The notes below the pieces were generated by a model. The model searched no databases. It saw only the letters and a program-made list of their open reading frames with translations, and was not told the origin of the DNA. A program made the translations under genes and the position numbers. From Actinomycetota bacterium (GTDB taxonomy: Bacteria > Actinomycetota > Thermoleophilia > Solirubrobacterales > 70-9), in assembly GCA_018268675.1 (NCBI GenBank), contig JAFDWB010000077.1, positions 1 to 64,000 of the forward strand: a DNA stretch of 64,000 nucleotides, given 5' to 3'. Of the stretch, positions 1 through 8,575 are shown in pieces. Position 1 is the stretch's first letter. Each line of letters opens with the position of its first letter.

Positions 1-51
1 GCGAGGTCCCACTTCGGTGACGAAGCCATGACGCTTCCGTCACCGCCTCGC
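1..51. repeat. nested inverted repeat at window edge
   Basis: Bases 16-26 pair with 33-44 (one bulged C), and outer arms 1-6 and 46-51 (GCGAGG/CCTCGC) also pair, giving a stem-loop of about 50 bases. It lies past the stop of the minus-strand ligase operon, so it could act as a terminator, but there is no clear U-tract. The rest of 1-154 shows no convincing gene. Confidence 0.35.
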
Positions 52-154
52 GACCCTTCCTCCTCTCCCCGCACCCTCGGCCGTCTCGGCCACGGCCACA
101 GCCCGCCCGGGTCGTGGACGAGACGGCCCGTCCCTTGCGCCTCGGGCGGCGGCT

Positions 155-1105
155 TCAGTCCCCTTCGTCCAGCTGCTCGAACTTGCAGTCCCGCGGGGCT
201 TTGTCGTCGCGGAAGCGGTGGAACCTTGCGCCGTGGCGGATGCGGCCGGCGGCGGCGTGGTCGTAGCCGACCTCGATCACGAGCTCGGGGCGGAGGGCGA
301 CCCACTCGAGCTCGCGGCCGCCGGTCCAGCGGCTCGGCTCGGCGGTGCCGCTCTCGCCGGTCTCGAGCGGGGCAAGCATGGTGCGCATGCTGCGTTTGGC
401 GGCGGCGCTGAAGCCGGAGATGTGGCCGACGGTGCGCAGGAGCTCGCCGTCATAGAGACCGAGGATGAGCGAGCCGACCGTGCCCTCCTCTTTCCCCGGC
501 CGCCAGCCCATCACGACGCAGTCGATGGTCCGCTCGCGCTTCACCTTCGCCATCCCTTTGCGCTTGCCGGGGATGTAGGGGGCGTCGAGCTGCTTCGCCA
601 TCACGCCCTCGATGCTCCGCAGCCAGCGCTCCGCCTGGTCCTCGTCGGGAGTGAGCGGGGTCAGCTCGAGGCCCGCCTCGGCGGCGATCCGCTCGAGCCG
701 CTCGCGCCGCTCCCGCAGCGGCGCCTCGAGCAGCGACTCGTCACCCTCGGCGAGGAGGTCGAAGCCGATGAAGCTCGCCGGGATCTCCTCGGCGAGCAGC
801 TTGATCCGGCTCTCGGCCGGGTGGATGCGCTGCTGCAGCAGGTCGAAGGCGACCTCGCCCGCGTCGTCGCGGATCACCAGCTCGCCGTCGAGGACCCAGC
901 GCCCCGGCGCCCACTCGAGCTCCGGGAAGTAGCGCGCCAGCGGTTTGCCCGCCCGTGACTGCACGTAGGCCTCGCCGCCGTCGACGAAGACGATCGCACG
1001 GAAGCCGTCGAGCTTCGGCTCGTACGCCCACTCGGTGCCGGACGGCAGCGCTTTGCGGGTCAGCGCCAGCTGCGGCTTGATCGGCGGCGAGAGCGGCAGG
1101 GCCAC
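155..1105 (-). CDS. ligC: ATP-dependent DNA ligase, LigC type
   Basis: Nucleotidyltransferase that seals DNA nicks using ATP, of the kind used in actinobacterial non-homologous end joining or repair. The 316-residue length fits the stand-alone LigC group: an adenylation domain followed by an OB fold, with no polymerase or nuclease domain. Motif I is EPKLDGFR with the adenylated lysine at residue 31; a later GVMAKQLD segment and the lysine pair in MAKVKRERTIDCVV fit motifs IV and V. It is the last gene of the peptide-transport run, starting only 9 bases after the dppF stop, so it is probably cotranscribed. No Ku gene is visible nearby. Family assignment is firm; the cellular role is inferred. 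Confidence 0.9.
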   Translation of the reverse strand: MALPLSPPIKPQLALTRKALPSGTEWAYEPKLDGFRAIVFVDGGEAYVQSRAGKPLARYFPELEWAPGRWVLDGELVIRDDAGEVAFDLLQQRIHPAESRIKLLAEEIPASFIGFDLLAEGDESLLEAPLRERRERLERIAAEAGLELTPLTPDEDQAERWLRSIEGVMAKQLDAPYIPGKRKGMAKVKRERTIDCVVMGWRPGKEEGTVGSLILGLYDGELLRTVGHISGFSAAAKRSMRTMLAPLETGESGTAEPSRWTGGRELEWVALRPELVIEVGYDHAAAGRIRHGARFHRFRDDKAPRDCKFEQLDEGD

Positions 1106-1114
1106 CCCGCCAGG

Positions 1115-1984
1115 CTACCCGGCGGTGGTGCGTTCGCGGCGGGCGCGGCTCTCGCGCGGGTCCGGGATCGGCACCGCGGCGAGCAGTTTCTTCGTGTAGG
1201 CGTCGCGCGGGTGCTCGCAGACCTGGTCGGCGTCGCCCGTCTCGACGATCTTGCCGTGGTTCATCACCGCGATCCGGTCGGAGATGTGACGGACGACGCC
1301 GATGTCGTGGGCGACGAAGACGTAGGTGAGCCCGAGTTCGTCCTGCAGGTCGTCGAGCAGGTTGACGATCTGCGCCTGGATCGAGACGTCGAGCGCCGAG
1401 ACCGGCTCGTCGCAGAACACCAGCTTCGGCTCCAACGCCAGCGCCCGGGCGATGCCGATCCGCTGCCGCTGCCCACCGGAGAATTCGTGCGGGAACCGGT
1501 TGTAGTGCTCGGGGGAGAGGCCGACCCGCTCGAGCAGGGCTTCGACCCTGGTGCGCAGCTCCTTGCCGCTCGCGATCTTCTGGATCTTCAGTTGGTCGCC
1601 GACGATCTGGCCCACCCGCTTGCGCGGGTTGAGCGATGCGTAGGGGTCCTGGAAGATCATCTGCATCTCGCGCCGCAGCGGCCGCAGCTCCCGCCGCCCG
1701 AGCCCGGCGATCTCCTGTCCTTCGAACTTGACCGAGCCGGAGGTGGGCTTCAGCAGTTGCAGCACCGCCCGGCAGGCGGTCGACTTGCCGGAGCCCGACT
1801 CGCCGACCAGACCCATCGTTTCGCCCTTGTTGACGCTGAAGCTGATGCCGTCCACGGCGCGCACCTGGTCGACCTCGCGGTCGAACAACAGGCCGCTCTT
1901 GATCGGGAAGTGCTTGACCAGGTCGGCGACCTCGAGCAGCGGGCCGCCGCCGTTGGTCGTCGCGCTCGCGCCGAGGTCGCTCAT
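1115..1984 (-). CDS. dppF: oligopeptide/dipeptide ABC transporter ATPase (DppF/OppF)
   Basis: One of the two cytoplasmic ATPases that power peptide uptake. At 289 residues it carries a Walker A (GESGSGKST, about residue 60), Q-loop region (IFQDPYASLNP), ABC signature (FSGGQRQR), Walker B ending in FCDEP, and the switch His in FVAHD. The C-terminal PIPDP segment is typical of the oligopeptide/dipeptide C-terminal extension. I start it at the ATG whose last bases overlap the dppD stop (ATGA), which indicates translational coupling; the open frame extends further upstream but that part is only a shadow of dppD. Substrate specificity cannot be read from the sequence. Confidence 0.93.
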   Translation of the reverse strand: MSDLGASATTNGGGPLLEVADLVKHFPIKSGLLFDREVDQVRAVDGISFSVNKGETMGLVGESGSGKSTACRAVLQLLKPTSGSVKFEGQEIAGLGRRELRPLRREMQMIFQDPYASLNPRKRVGQIVGDQLKIQKIASGKELRTRVEALLERVGLSPEHYNRFPHEFSGGQRQRIGIARALALEPKLVFCDEPVSALDVSIQAQIVNLLDDLQDELGLTYVFVAHDIGVVRHISDRIAVMNHGKIVETGDADQVCEHPRDAYTKKLLAAVPIPDPRESRARRERTTAG

Positions 1985-3057
1985 GCCGGCTCCTCCAGCC
2001 CGATCCGGCCCCCGATCTCGCGCAGCTTGCGCTTCTGCTCGGGCGGCAGCCAGCAGCGGTCGCGGTGGCCCGGTTCGCCGGGGAGCCGCGCCTCGAGCCC
2101 CGGCACCTCCGCGCACTTGGCGAACTCGTGCGGGCAGCGGGGGCGGAACGCGCAGCCCTTCGGCAGGTTCAGCAGCGACGGCGGCGCGCCGCTGATCTGC
2201 GGCAACCGGTGCGGCCGCGGCTGGTCGAGCCGGGTCAGCGAGCCGAGCAGCCCCCACGTGTAGGGGTGCTGCGGGTCGTAGAAGATGTCGTCGAGCGTCC
2301 CCTCCTCCACCACCTTCCCCCCGTACATCACCAGCACCCGGTCGGCGACTTCGGCGACGACGCCGAGATCGTGCGTGATCAGGATCGTCGCCAGGCCGCG
2401 GCTGCGGTTGAGGTCCTGGATCAGGTGGAGGATCTGTGCCTGGATCGTCACGTCGAGCGCGGTGGTCGGCTCGTCGGCGATCAGCACGCTCGGCTCCAGC
2501 GCCAACCCCATCGCGATCATCGCGCGCTGCCGCATGCCGCCGGAGAATTCGTGCGGGTAGTCGTCGACGCGCCGCTCGGCGTCGGGGATCCCGACCGCGC
2601 CGAGGAGCTCGGCTGCCTGCGCGTGGGCGGACTTGCGGTCGATCGAGGAATCGTGTGCGCGGATCGCCTCGACGATCTGCCTGCCCACCGTGTAGACCGG
2701 GTTCAGCGACGTCATCGGGTCCTGGAAGATCATCGCGATCTTCGAGCCGCGGACGCTCTGCAGGTCCGATTCGCTCTGCGTCGTCAACTCCTCGCCGCTC
2801 AGCCTCACCGAGCCCTCGATGTGGGAGTTGGGCGAGCGGGTGAGGCCGATGATCGTCTGCGCGGTGACGCTCTTGCCCGAGCCGGACTCGCCGACGATCG
2901 CCAGCACTTCGCCCGCTTCGAGCTCGAAGCTGACGCCGTCCACCGCCTGCAGGCGACCGTCTTCGGTGGCGAACCCCACCCGCAGGTCGTCCACCGCGAG
3001 CAGCGGGCCGCCGCCGGCGCCCGGGGTGACGGGTGCGGTCTCCGGGGTGGCGCTCAC
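1981..3057 (-). CDS. dppD: oligopeptide/dipeptide ABC transporter ATPase (DppD/OppD)
   Basis: Second ATPase of the peptide importer, 358 residues. It has Walker A (GESGSGKSV), Q-loop (IFQDPMTSLNP), signature (FSGGMRQR), Walker B/DEP (LIADEPTTALD) and H-loop (LITHD). The C-terminal third contains the four-cysteine pattern of OppD/DppF-type ATPases (CAFRPRCPHEFAKC, then C in DRCW), which in relatives can bind an iron-sulfur cluster. The start is a GTG overlapping the dppB stop (GTGA). It heterodimerises with DppF under the DppB/DppC permease. Confidence 0.93.
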   Translation of the reverse strand: MSATPETAPVTPGAGGGPLLAVDDLRVGFATEDGRLQAVDGVSFELEAGEVLAIVGESGSGKSVTAQTIIGLTRSPNSHIEGSVRLSGEELTTQSESDLQSVRGSKIAMIFQDPMTSLNPVYTVGRQIVEAIRAHDSSIDRKSAHAQAAELLGAVGIPDAERRVDDYPHEFSGGMRQRAMIAMGLALEPSVLIADEPTTALDVTIQAQILHLIQDLNRSRGLATILITHDLGVVAEVADRVLVMYGGKVVEEGTLDDIFYDPQHPYTWGLLGSLTRLDQPRPHRLPQISGAPPSLLNLPKGCAFRPRCPHEFAKCAEVPGLEARLPGEPGHRDRCWLPPEQKRKLREIGGRIGLEEPA

Positions 3058-4010
3058 GCCGCCGCGGTCCCCAGTCGGATGCGCGGGTCGAGGTAGGCGT
3101 AGGCGACGTCGACGAGGGTGTTGAAGAGGACGATGAAGAAGGCGCCGAAGATCGCCACCGCCATGATCGAGGGGAAGTCCTGCTGCTTCAGCGCTTCCGC
3201 CGTGAACAGCCCCACCCCTTCGATGTTGAACATGTACTCGGTGACGATCGCGCCGCCGCCGATCACCGCGCCGAAGTCGAGCCCGAACAGGGTGACGATC
3301 GGGATCAGCGAGTTGCGCAGCACGTGGCGGGTCATCACCCGCCGGCTGCTCAACCCCTTGGCCCGCGCCGTGCGCACGTAGTCCTCGTTCATCACGTCGA
3401 GCATGCTGGAGCGCAACACCCGGCTGTAGAAGCCGACGAAGAGGACGGCGAGCGTGATCCACGGCAGGATCAGATGGCTGAACCATTCGCGCGGTTCGGA
3501 GAGCGGCTTGTAGCCGCTCGGCGGGAACAGTTCGATTTTGTAGGTGAAGTAGTAGAGCAGGATCGAGGCTAACCAGAACACCGGCATCGAGATCCCGATC
3601 AGGGCCACCACGGTGAGCACGCGGTCGGTCAGCCCGCCCGCCCGGATCGCCGATAAGTACCCGAACAGGATCCCGAACGAGAGCCAGATGATCGCCGCGC
3701 CGATACACAGTGAAGCGGTCGCCGGGATCCCTTCCAGGATCCGCTTGTCGATGTTGATATGAGAGTTGTAGGACACCACCTTGCCGGTGAAGATCAGCTT
3801 CATCTGCGTCCAGTACTGCGCCGGCAGGGACTTGTTGAAGCCCCATTCTTCTTCGACGTTCTTGATCAGCTGAGGGGTCGCGTTCTTGCCTGCGATCCGC
3901 TGCGCGGGGTTGGTCGCGGGCACCACGTTGAAGATCAGGAACACGAGGACCGAGATCGCGAAGAGGACGGCGATCGCGCCGATCAGCCGGCGGACGAGGA
4001 AGCGTGCCAC
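3054..4010 (-). CDS. dppB: peptide ABC transporter permease (DppB/OppB)
   Basis: Integral membrane permease of the peptide importer, 318 residues with about six membrane helices. The N-terminus (RFLVRRLIGAIAVLFAISV) is the typical first helix of the OppB/DppB group, followed by a long external loop. The EAA-type coupling motif is visible near VRTARAKGLSSRRVMTRHVLRNSL. It starts with GTG directly adjoining the dppC stop and overlaps dppD by four bases. The order here is binding protein-C-B-D-F, with the C-type permease before the B-type, the reverse of the classic opp order. Confidence 0.92.
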   Translation of the reverse strand: MARFLVRRLIGAIAVLFAISVLVFLIFNVVPATNPAQRIAGKNATPQLIKNVEEEWGFNKSLPAQYWTQMKLIFTGKVVSYNSHINIDKRILEGIPATASLCIGAAIIWLSFGILFGYLSAIRAGGLTDRVLTVVALIGISMPVFWLASILLYYFTYKIELFPPSGYKPLSEPREWFSHLILPWITLAVLFVGFYSRVLRSSMLDVMNEDYVRTARAKGLSSRRVMTRHVLRNSLIPIVTLFGLDFGAVIGGGAIVTEYMFNIEGVGLFTAEALKQQDFPSIMAVAIFGAFFIVLFNTLVDVAYAYLDPRIRLGTAAA

Positions 4011-5150
4011 CTAGACCCCCTCCGGCTCGGCGGCGGTGGTGCCGGCACGGGCCTCGTAGCGGACTTTCGATTTCGGGTCGAGCGCGTCGCGCAGGCCGTC
4101 GCCGAAGACGTTCACCGAGAGCACCGTGAGGAGGATCGCGGTGCCCGGGATGATCGTCAGGATCGGCTGGCTGTAAAGCGCTTCGAAGCCTTCCGAGATC
4201 ATCGTTCCCCAAGAGGAGTTCGGCGGTTGGACGCCGGCGCCGAGGAACGAGAGCGTCGCCTCCAACAGCATGTTGTTGGCGATGTTGAGGGTGAAGAAGA
4301 CGATGATCGTCGAGACCATGTTGGGGAGGAGTTCGACGAACATGATCCGCCAGGCGCTCGCCCCCTGCGCCACCGCCGCCTCGATGAACTCTTTCTCGCG
4401 CAGGCCGAGCACTTCACCGCGCAGTGGTCTCGCCATATAGGGGGTGGTGACGAAGCCGATGATCAGGGTTGGGATCCAGAGCGAGCTCGACTTGAGGTGG
4501 ATCGGCCCGATCTGCAGGCCCCCCACGGCGAGCGCGATGCCGAGCGCGATCCCTAACAACACCACCGGGAAGGACCAGATCACGTCGAGCGCACGTGAGA
4601 TGATGGCGTCGGCCCAGCCGCCGTAGTAACCGGCCAGCAGGCCGAGGACCACCGCCAGGATCGTCGTGATCACGGCCGCGGTGATGCCGATGAAGAGCGA
4701 GGCGCGGCCACCGTAGAGGAGGCGGACCATCTCGTCGCGGCCGAGGTGGCCGTCGGCGCCGAGGAAGAACCTGCCGCCCGCGGCGAAGAACTGTGGCCCG
4801 ATCGCCTTGCCGCTCGGTTCGACGACTTCCTTGGTTTCGCTCCCCTCGTGGAGTTTCTCCAGCGTGTGGGTGGTGTTCGGGCCGGTGTGGGCGACGTGGT
4901 TGGCCCAGACCGGCGCGAGCAGACAGCAGGCGACGATCAGGAGGAAGACGGTGAGCGCGAACAGCGCCATCTTGTCGCGGCGCAGGCGCCGCCAGGCGAT
5001 CGTCCATGGGCCGGCCCCCTGGCGACCGTCGCCCCCGTCGGCGGCGATGATCCGGGTGCCGTCGGCCTCGAGGCCCAGGCCGGCTTCCGGAGCACCGGCC
5101 CCCGTGGGGACTGGTGCTCCGGTGCCTGGATTATCGAATTCGGGGGGCAC
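4011..5150 (-). CDS. dppC: peptide ABC transporter permease (DppC/OppC)
   Basis: Second permease subunit, 379 residues. After about 55 low-complexity Pro/Gly/Ala-rich cytoplasmic residues comes the OppC_N pattern (WRRLRRDKMALFALTVFLLI), then a long periplasmic-side loop containing the LGADGHLGRDEMVRLLYGGR segment typical of the family, then five further helices with an EAA loop (REKEFIEAAVAQGASAWRIM). The N-terminal tail is longer than usual for DppC, and a later start inside it cannot be excluded. It lies 21 bases after the binding-protein gene. Confidence 0.92.
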   Translation of the reverse strand: MPPEFDNPGTGAPVPTGAGAPEAGLGLEADGTRIIAADGGDGRQGAGPWTIAWRRLRRDKMALFALTVFLLIVACCLLAPVWANHVAHTGPNTTHTLEKLHEGSETKEVVEPSGKAIGPQFFAAGGRFFLGADGHLGRDEMVRLLYGGRASLFIGITAAVITTILAVVLGLLAGYYGGWADAIISRALDVIWSFPVVLLGIALGIALAVGGLQIGPIHLKSSSLWIPTLIIGFVTTPYMARPLRGEVLGLREKEFIEAAVAQGASAWRIMFVELLPNMVSTIIVFFTLNIANNMLLEATLSFLGAGVQPPNSSWGTMISEGFEALYSQPILTIIPGTAILLTVLSVNVFGDGLRDALDPKSKVRYEARAGTTAAEPEGV

Positions 5151-5171
5151 TGCGGTGCCTGCTGAGTCGAC

Positions 5172-6857
5172 CTATTCCTTGAATTCGAGACTCGTGAGTT
5201 CGGTCTCGAAGGTCGGGTTCCAGATCGCCGTTTCCAGGTTGATGTTTTCCGATACGAACAGCGACAGGGTCCGGGTCCCGTACGGAGCCCACACCGCCTT
5301 TTCCATGAATTCCTTGTCAAGCCCGGCGTATTCCTTTTCCTGCTGTGGGCCGAGCTGTTCGCCCGCCAGTTTGCTGATTTTTTCGTTCAGCGGCGGGATG
5401 TTCGTCTGCGAGAAATTCTGGTTGTTCGTGGACTGGATGCTTTCGCCGTTGAGCAGGATGTCGAAGAAATCGTTCGGGTGCGGGTAGTCCTCGAACCAGT
5501 CGGAGAACCCGGTGTCCAGGTTCGGGGTCGACGTGTTCCCGATCACGGTGAAGTAGTTGTCGGGGTTGAGGATTTTCAATTCGACGTTGAAGCCGAGTTC
5601 TTTGAGGACGCCCGCGTAGTACGTGCCCGCGTCGTTGTTCGGGCTCTCGGAGTCCGTCCAGACGGTGATTTCTTTGTCTTTGATCCCGGATTCGGCGATC
5701 AGTTCCTTCGCCTTCTTCATGTTGTGCGGGAACAGTTCGAATTTCTGGTAGCCAGGCATCCCGGGCGGCAGAATCTGCTGCGTGCCTTTGATCTGGCCGG
5801 TGTAGATCCGTTCCAGCGCCGCCGGGTCGATCGCGTAGTTGACCGCTTCACGCACTTTCTGGTTGCTGAACGGTTCGGTTTTCATGTTCATCCAGAAGTA
5901 GTAGGTGGAGATCGTCGGCTCCTCGCGGAACTGGGTGCCTTCGAATTTTTCTTTGACTTCCTGGTAGCGGTCGGTGGGGGGCGGGTCGAAGATCCAGTTC
6001 AGCTGGCCCGATTCGATCTCGTTGACCTGGGTCGACTGGTTGCGGAGGATCTGGATTTCGATCTTGTTGACGTGGCCCGAAGGGATTTCCGGCATCTGTT
6101 TGCCGTTGTCTTTGGCCCAGTACGGGTTCCGTTCGTATTCCCAACCGCTGCCCGGCTGTGATTTGGTGATCATGTAGGGGCCCGACGCCGGGATCGGGTG
6201 CGCCGACTGGTCTTCGGCCGGCGTTTTCTGCGGAATCGGGGCGACGAACATCAGCGCGAGCTCGTTGTTGAACGTGCCTCGCGGTTTGACCAGGTTGATG
6301 ACGATTTCGCCGGTCTTTTCGTTGACCTTGATGCCGGAGATGCCGCCCTTCTTCGTTTTCGCGAACTGTTCGGCGCCGACGATGTCGGTGTAGAAGGGCG
6401 AGCCGCCCGAATTGGTCAGGAAGCAGCGTTCGACGGCGTATTTGAAGTCACCGGCTTTGATCGGTTCGCCGTTCGAGTATTTGAGCCCGCTGCGGAGGAA
6501 GAGCGTGTAGGTCTTGCCGCCGTTGGTGACTTTCGGCAGTTCTTTGGCGAGGCCCGGGATGATTTCCGCGCCTTCTTCGCCCGACGCGTGTTTGTAGGTG
6601 ATCAGCGGGATGTAGACAGGCCGCATCGCGGTCCATCCCTCCGCCGTGTAGGAGATCTGCGGATCCATGTAGTCCGGGAAGGACGTGTAGGCCCCTTTCA
6701 GGGTGCCGCCTTCTTTCCCTTCGCTTTCGGCGCCGCCCCCTCCGCCTTCAGAGGTCGTGGGCGAGGTGGAACCGCTCCCACCGCCACACGCGGCGAGCCC
6801 GACCGCGAGGACCGCGGCAATCGCAGCGACCAGTATGAAAAACGGCAACTTCTTCAC
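5172..6857 (-). CDS. peptide-binding lipoprotein, ABC transporter solute-binding family 5
   Basis: Extracytoplasmic substrate-binding lipoprotein of the peptide importer. It is 561 residues with a short lipoprotein signal (MKKLPFFILVAAIAAV, lipobox LAAC with the lipidated Cys at about residue 24), a Gly/Ser-rich tether, then the SBP_bac_5 fold; the REAVNYAIDPAALERI segment is characteristic. It starts at a GTG overlapping the MFS stop (GTGA). Codon use is visibly richer in TTC/TTT and GAA/AAG than in the neighbours, in line with a lysine-rich secreted protein. The ligand could be peptides, nickel complexes or opines; the sequence does not decide. Confidence 0.92.
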   Translation of the reverse strand: MKKLPFFILVAAIAAVLAVGLAACGGGSGSTSPTTSEGGGGGAESEGKEGGTLKGAYTSFPDYMDPQISYTAEGWTAMRPVYIPLITYKHASGEEGAEIIPGLAKELPKVTNGGKTYTLFLRSGLKYSNGEPIKAGDFKYAVERCFLTNSGGSPFYTDIVGAEQFAKTKKGGISGIKVNEKTGEIVINLVKPRGTFNNELALMFVAPIPQKTPAEDQSAHPIPASGPYMITKSQPGSGWEYERNPYWAKDNGKQMPEIPSGHVNKIEIQILRNQSTQVNEIESGQLNWIFDPPPTDRYQEVKEKFEGTQFREEPTISTYYFWMNMKTEPFSNQKVREAVNYAIDPAALERIYTGQIKGTQQILPPGMPGYQKFELFPHNMKKAKELIAESGIKDKEITVWTDSESPNNDAGTYYAGVLKELGFNVELKILNPDNYFTVIGNTSTPNLDTGFSDWFEDYPHPNDFFDILLNGESIQSTNNQNFSQTNIPPLNEKISKLAGEQLGPQQEKEYAGLDKEFMEKAVWAPYGTRTLSLFVSENINLETAIWNPTFETELTSLEFKE

Positions 6858-8161
6858 GACTCGACCTCCGAATTAGGTATTGGCATGCCTCCTGGAATCA
6901 ACTCCAGCACAACGTCCTGGCTTTCGTCAAGCGGAAATCCTTTCGACGATCCCGCGTTCCGCGGAGGCCGCCAACTGCGGGCCAGCGGGACGATCAGGAG
7001 GGCGATCGCGAGGACCCCGAAACCGGAGACCGCGAAGGTCGCGCGGGTCGAGGCGGTGGCCGCCAGGACGCCGCCCAGAGCGAAGCCCACCCCCGGCATG
7101 GCGGATGCGACCGATTCCAGGACGGCCATGATCCGCGCCTGCATACCCGCCTCGGTCAACTCTTGAACCGCGCTGATCGCCGTGACCCACTCGACCCCGT
7201 TGCCGACCCCGCCGAGGACCGAGAAGGCGCAGGCGACGGCGAGACTCGGGGCGATGCTCATCCCCAGGTAGCTGATCCCGACGGTCACCGTCGAGAGCAG
7301 CAGCAGCACGATCAGCGGGGTCTTCTTGGCCGAGGCGAAGATCAGGCTGCCGCCGACCATGCCGACGCCCCAGGTGGTCAGCAAGATCCCGTAGCCGGTG
7401 TCGCTGGCGCCGAGCGTCTCCTTCGCGTAGACGACCTCGAGCGGCACGACGGCGGAGAAGAAGATGAACGCCAGCCCTTGGGCGACCAGCACCCGCCGCA
7501 GCCGCGCCTGCTCGCGCAGGTAGGCGACCCCCGCCTTGACCCGGGCCCAGGTGCTGCCCTCTTCCGGCTCGGCGCGGGGGAGGACGCCCGCGGTGACCAC
7601 GATCACCGCCACCGCGTAGAAGGAGGCGGCGTTGAGGAAGAGGGCCGCCTGGACCCCGATCCCGGCGACGACGAGGCCGGCCAGGGCGGGGCCGACCGCG
7701 GCGCCGGCGGTGAAGGCGACGTTGAGGAGCGCGTTGCCGCCGCGCAGCTCGCCGGTCGGCTCGAGCAGGGCGACGACGATCGCCCGGGTCAGCGAGCGCC
7801 CGGCCAGCGCCATCGTGCCGTCGACCGTGGCGACGACGATCACCAGCGGCAGCGAGAAGTTCGAGGCGAGCAGCGCCAGGGCGCCGAAGGCCGCGGTCTC
7901 GACGCAATAGATCACCGGTAGGACGACGCGCGGGCGCAGCCGCTCGACCCGCGTCACCAGCAGGGGAGCCAGAAAAGCCGGCAGAAACCTGGTGCCGAGG
8001 AAGAGCCCGGCGGTCGCCAGAGGGCTGTTCGTCGCTTCGAAGACGAGCACCGAGAGGGCGACGATCCCCATCCAGTCGCCCATCTCGTTGATCGAGTAGG
8101 TCGCCAGGAGGCGCCGGAACAGGGAATGCCGGAGCGGCCCCTTCAGTCGCGATTCCTGCAC
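6854..8161 (-). CDS. MFS transporter, MFS_3/EntS-like
   Basis: Twelve-helix major facilitator exporter of about 435 residues. The opening RRLLATYSINEMGDWMGIVA and the following FEATNSPLATAGLFL match the MFS_3 group that exports siderophores, macrolides and other small molecules. I prefer the GTG at 8161 over the GTG at 8167 because the AGGAGG at 8172-8167 sits five bases before the former and overlaps the latter. It is the first gene of the peptide-transport operon and overlaps the binding-protein start by four bases, an uncommon pairing of an exporter with an importer. The substrate is unknown. Confidence 0.85.
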   Translation of the reverse strand: MQESRLKGPLRHSLFRRLLATYSINEMGDWMGIVALSVLVFEATNSPLATAGLFLGTRFLPAFLAPLLVTRVERLRPRVVLPVIYCVETAAFGALALLASNFSLPLVIVVATVDGTMALAGRSLTRAIVVALLEPTGELRGGNALLNVAFTAGAAVGPALAGLVVAGIGVQAALFLNAASFYAVAVIVVTAGVLPRAEPEEGSTWARVKAGVAYLREQARLRRVLVAQGLAFIFFSAVVPLEVVYAKETLGASDTGYGILLTTWGVGMVGGSLIFASAKKTPLIVLLLLSTVTVGISYLGMSIAPSLAVACAFSVLGGVGNGVEWVTAISAVQELTEAGMQARIMAVLESVASAMPGVGFALGGVLAATASTRATFAVSGFGVLAIALLIVPLARSWRPPRNAGSSKGFPLDESQDVVLELIPGGMPIPNSEVES

Positions 8162-8187
8162 GGGCACCTCCTCTCTCTACCTAGTTT

Positions 8188-8270
8188 ATGCACAAGTTTT
8201 CCTGCAGATGCACAAGTTTCCGCAAGGTTGTGCTACAACTTCCACGTCGCTGTTGGAAGTTTTTTCAACC
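8188..8270. promoter_or_regulatory. operator-like repeats upstream of the transport operon
   Basis: Two exact 12-base direct repeats, ATGCACAAGTTT at 8188-8199 and 8208-8219, lie 20 bases apart, close to two helical turns. Next to them is a perfect palindrome GTTGT-GCT-ACAAC at 8227-8239, and AACTTCC/GGAAGTT arms at 8237-8243 and 8255-8261. On the minus strand TTGTGC-N17-TGCATA can be drawn as a promoter inside the direct repeats. I read this as the promoter/operator of the MFS-dpp-ligC operon; no adjacent regulator gene exists, so the binding protein is unknown. Confidence 0.55.
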
Positions 8271-8317
8271 CCGTGCGCAGAGTTGCGGGCTTCAACCACC
8301 ACGGAAGGGGATTCAAC

Positions 8318-8338
8318 ATGACTTTTCGCACGAACTAA
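8318..8338 (+). other. possible six-codon leader ORF (MTFRTN)
   Basis: An ATG with a good Shine-Dalgarno-like GGAAGGGG (8303-8310) opens a six-codon frame ending in TAA. A 13-codon frame starts at 8344. Both precede a terminator-like hairpin at 8387-8414. The arrangement recalls a short transcribed leader or small RNA, but translation is unproven. The rest of the 8162-8575 gap holds the operator repeats and no longer gene. Confidence 0.25.
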
Positions 8339-8386
8339 TTTCATGATCGGTGGACCCTCGTCGTTCGCCGAGCAAAGCTTCTGAGA

Positions 8387-8414
8387 GGGCGTCCAAACTG
8401 GGGCGCCCTTTCTT
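8387..8414 (+). terminator. rho-independent-type terminator or attenuator
   Basis: GGGCGTCC (8387-8394) pairs with GGGGCGCCC (8400-8408) through eight pairs including one G-U, with a short loop and then TTTCTT (8409-8414). It reads on the plus strand, ends a short transcription unit after the leader-like ORF, and lies 160 bases before the HD-GYP gene. Confidence 0.55.
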
Positions 8415-8575
8415 GTTCCAGGCATGGGCGAAATTCCCGCTGCAATTAGAAGGTCATCTGGCCACGACCGCTTGTGGGGCCTGATACACGGCTTTATCCT
8501 CCATCTCGTCTGAATTGTCGACCTGCTTCGCAGCAGGGCAGCCCGAACCCAGCGAGAAACCACCTCTCCATTCCC

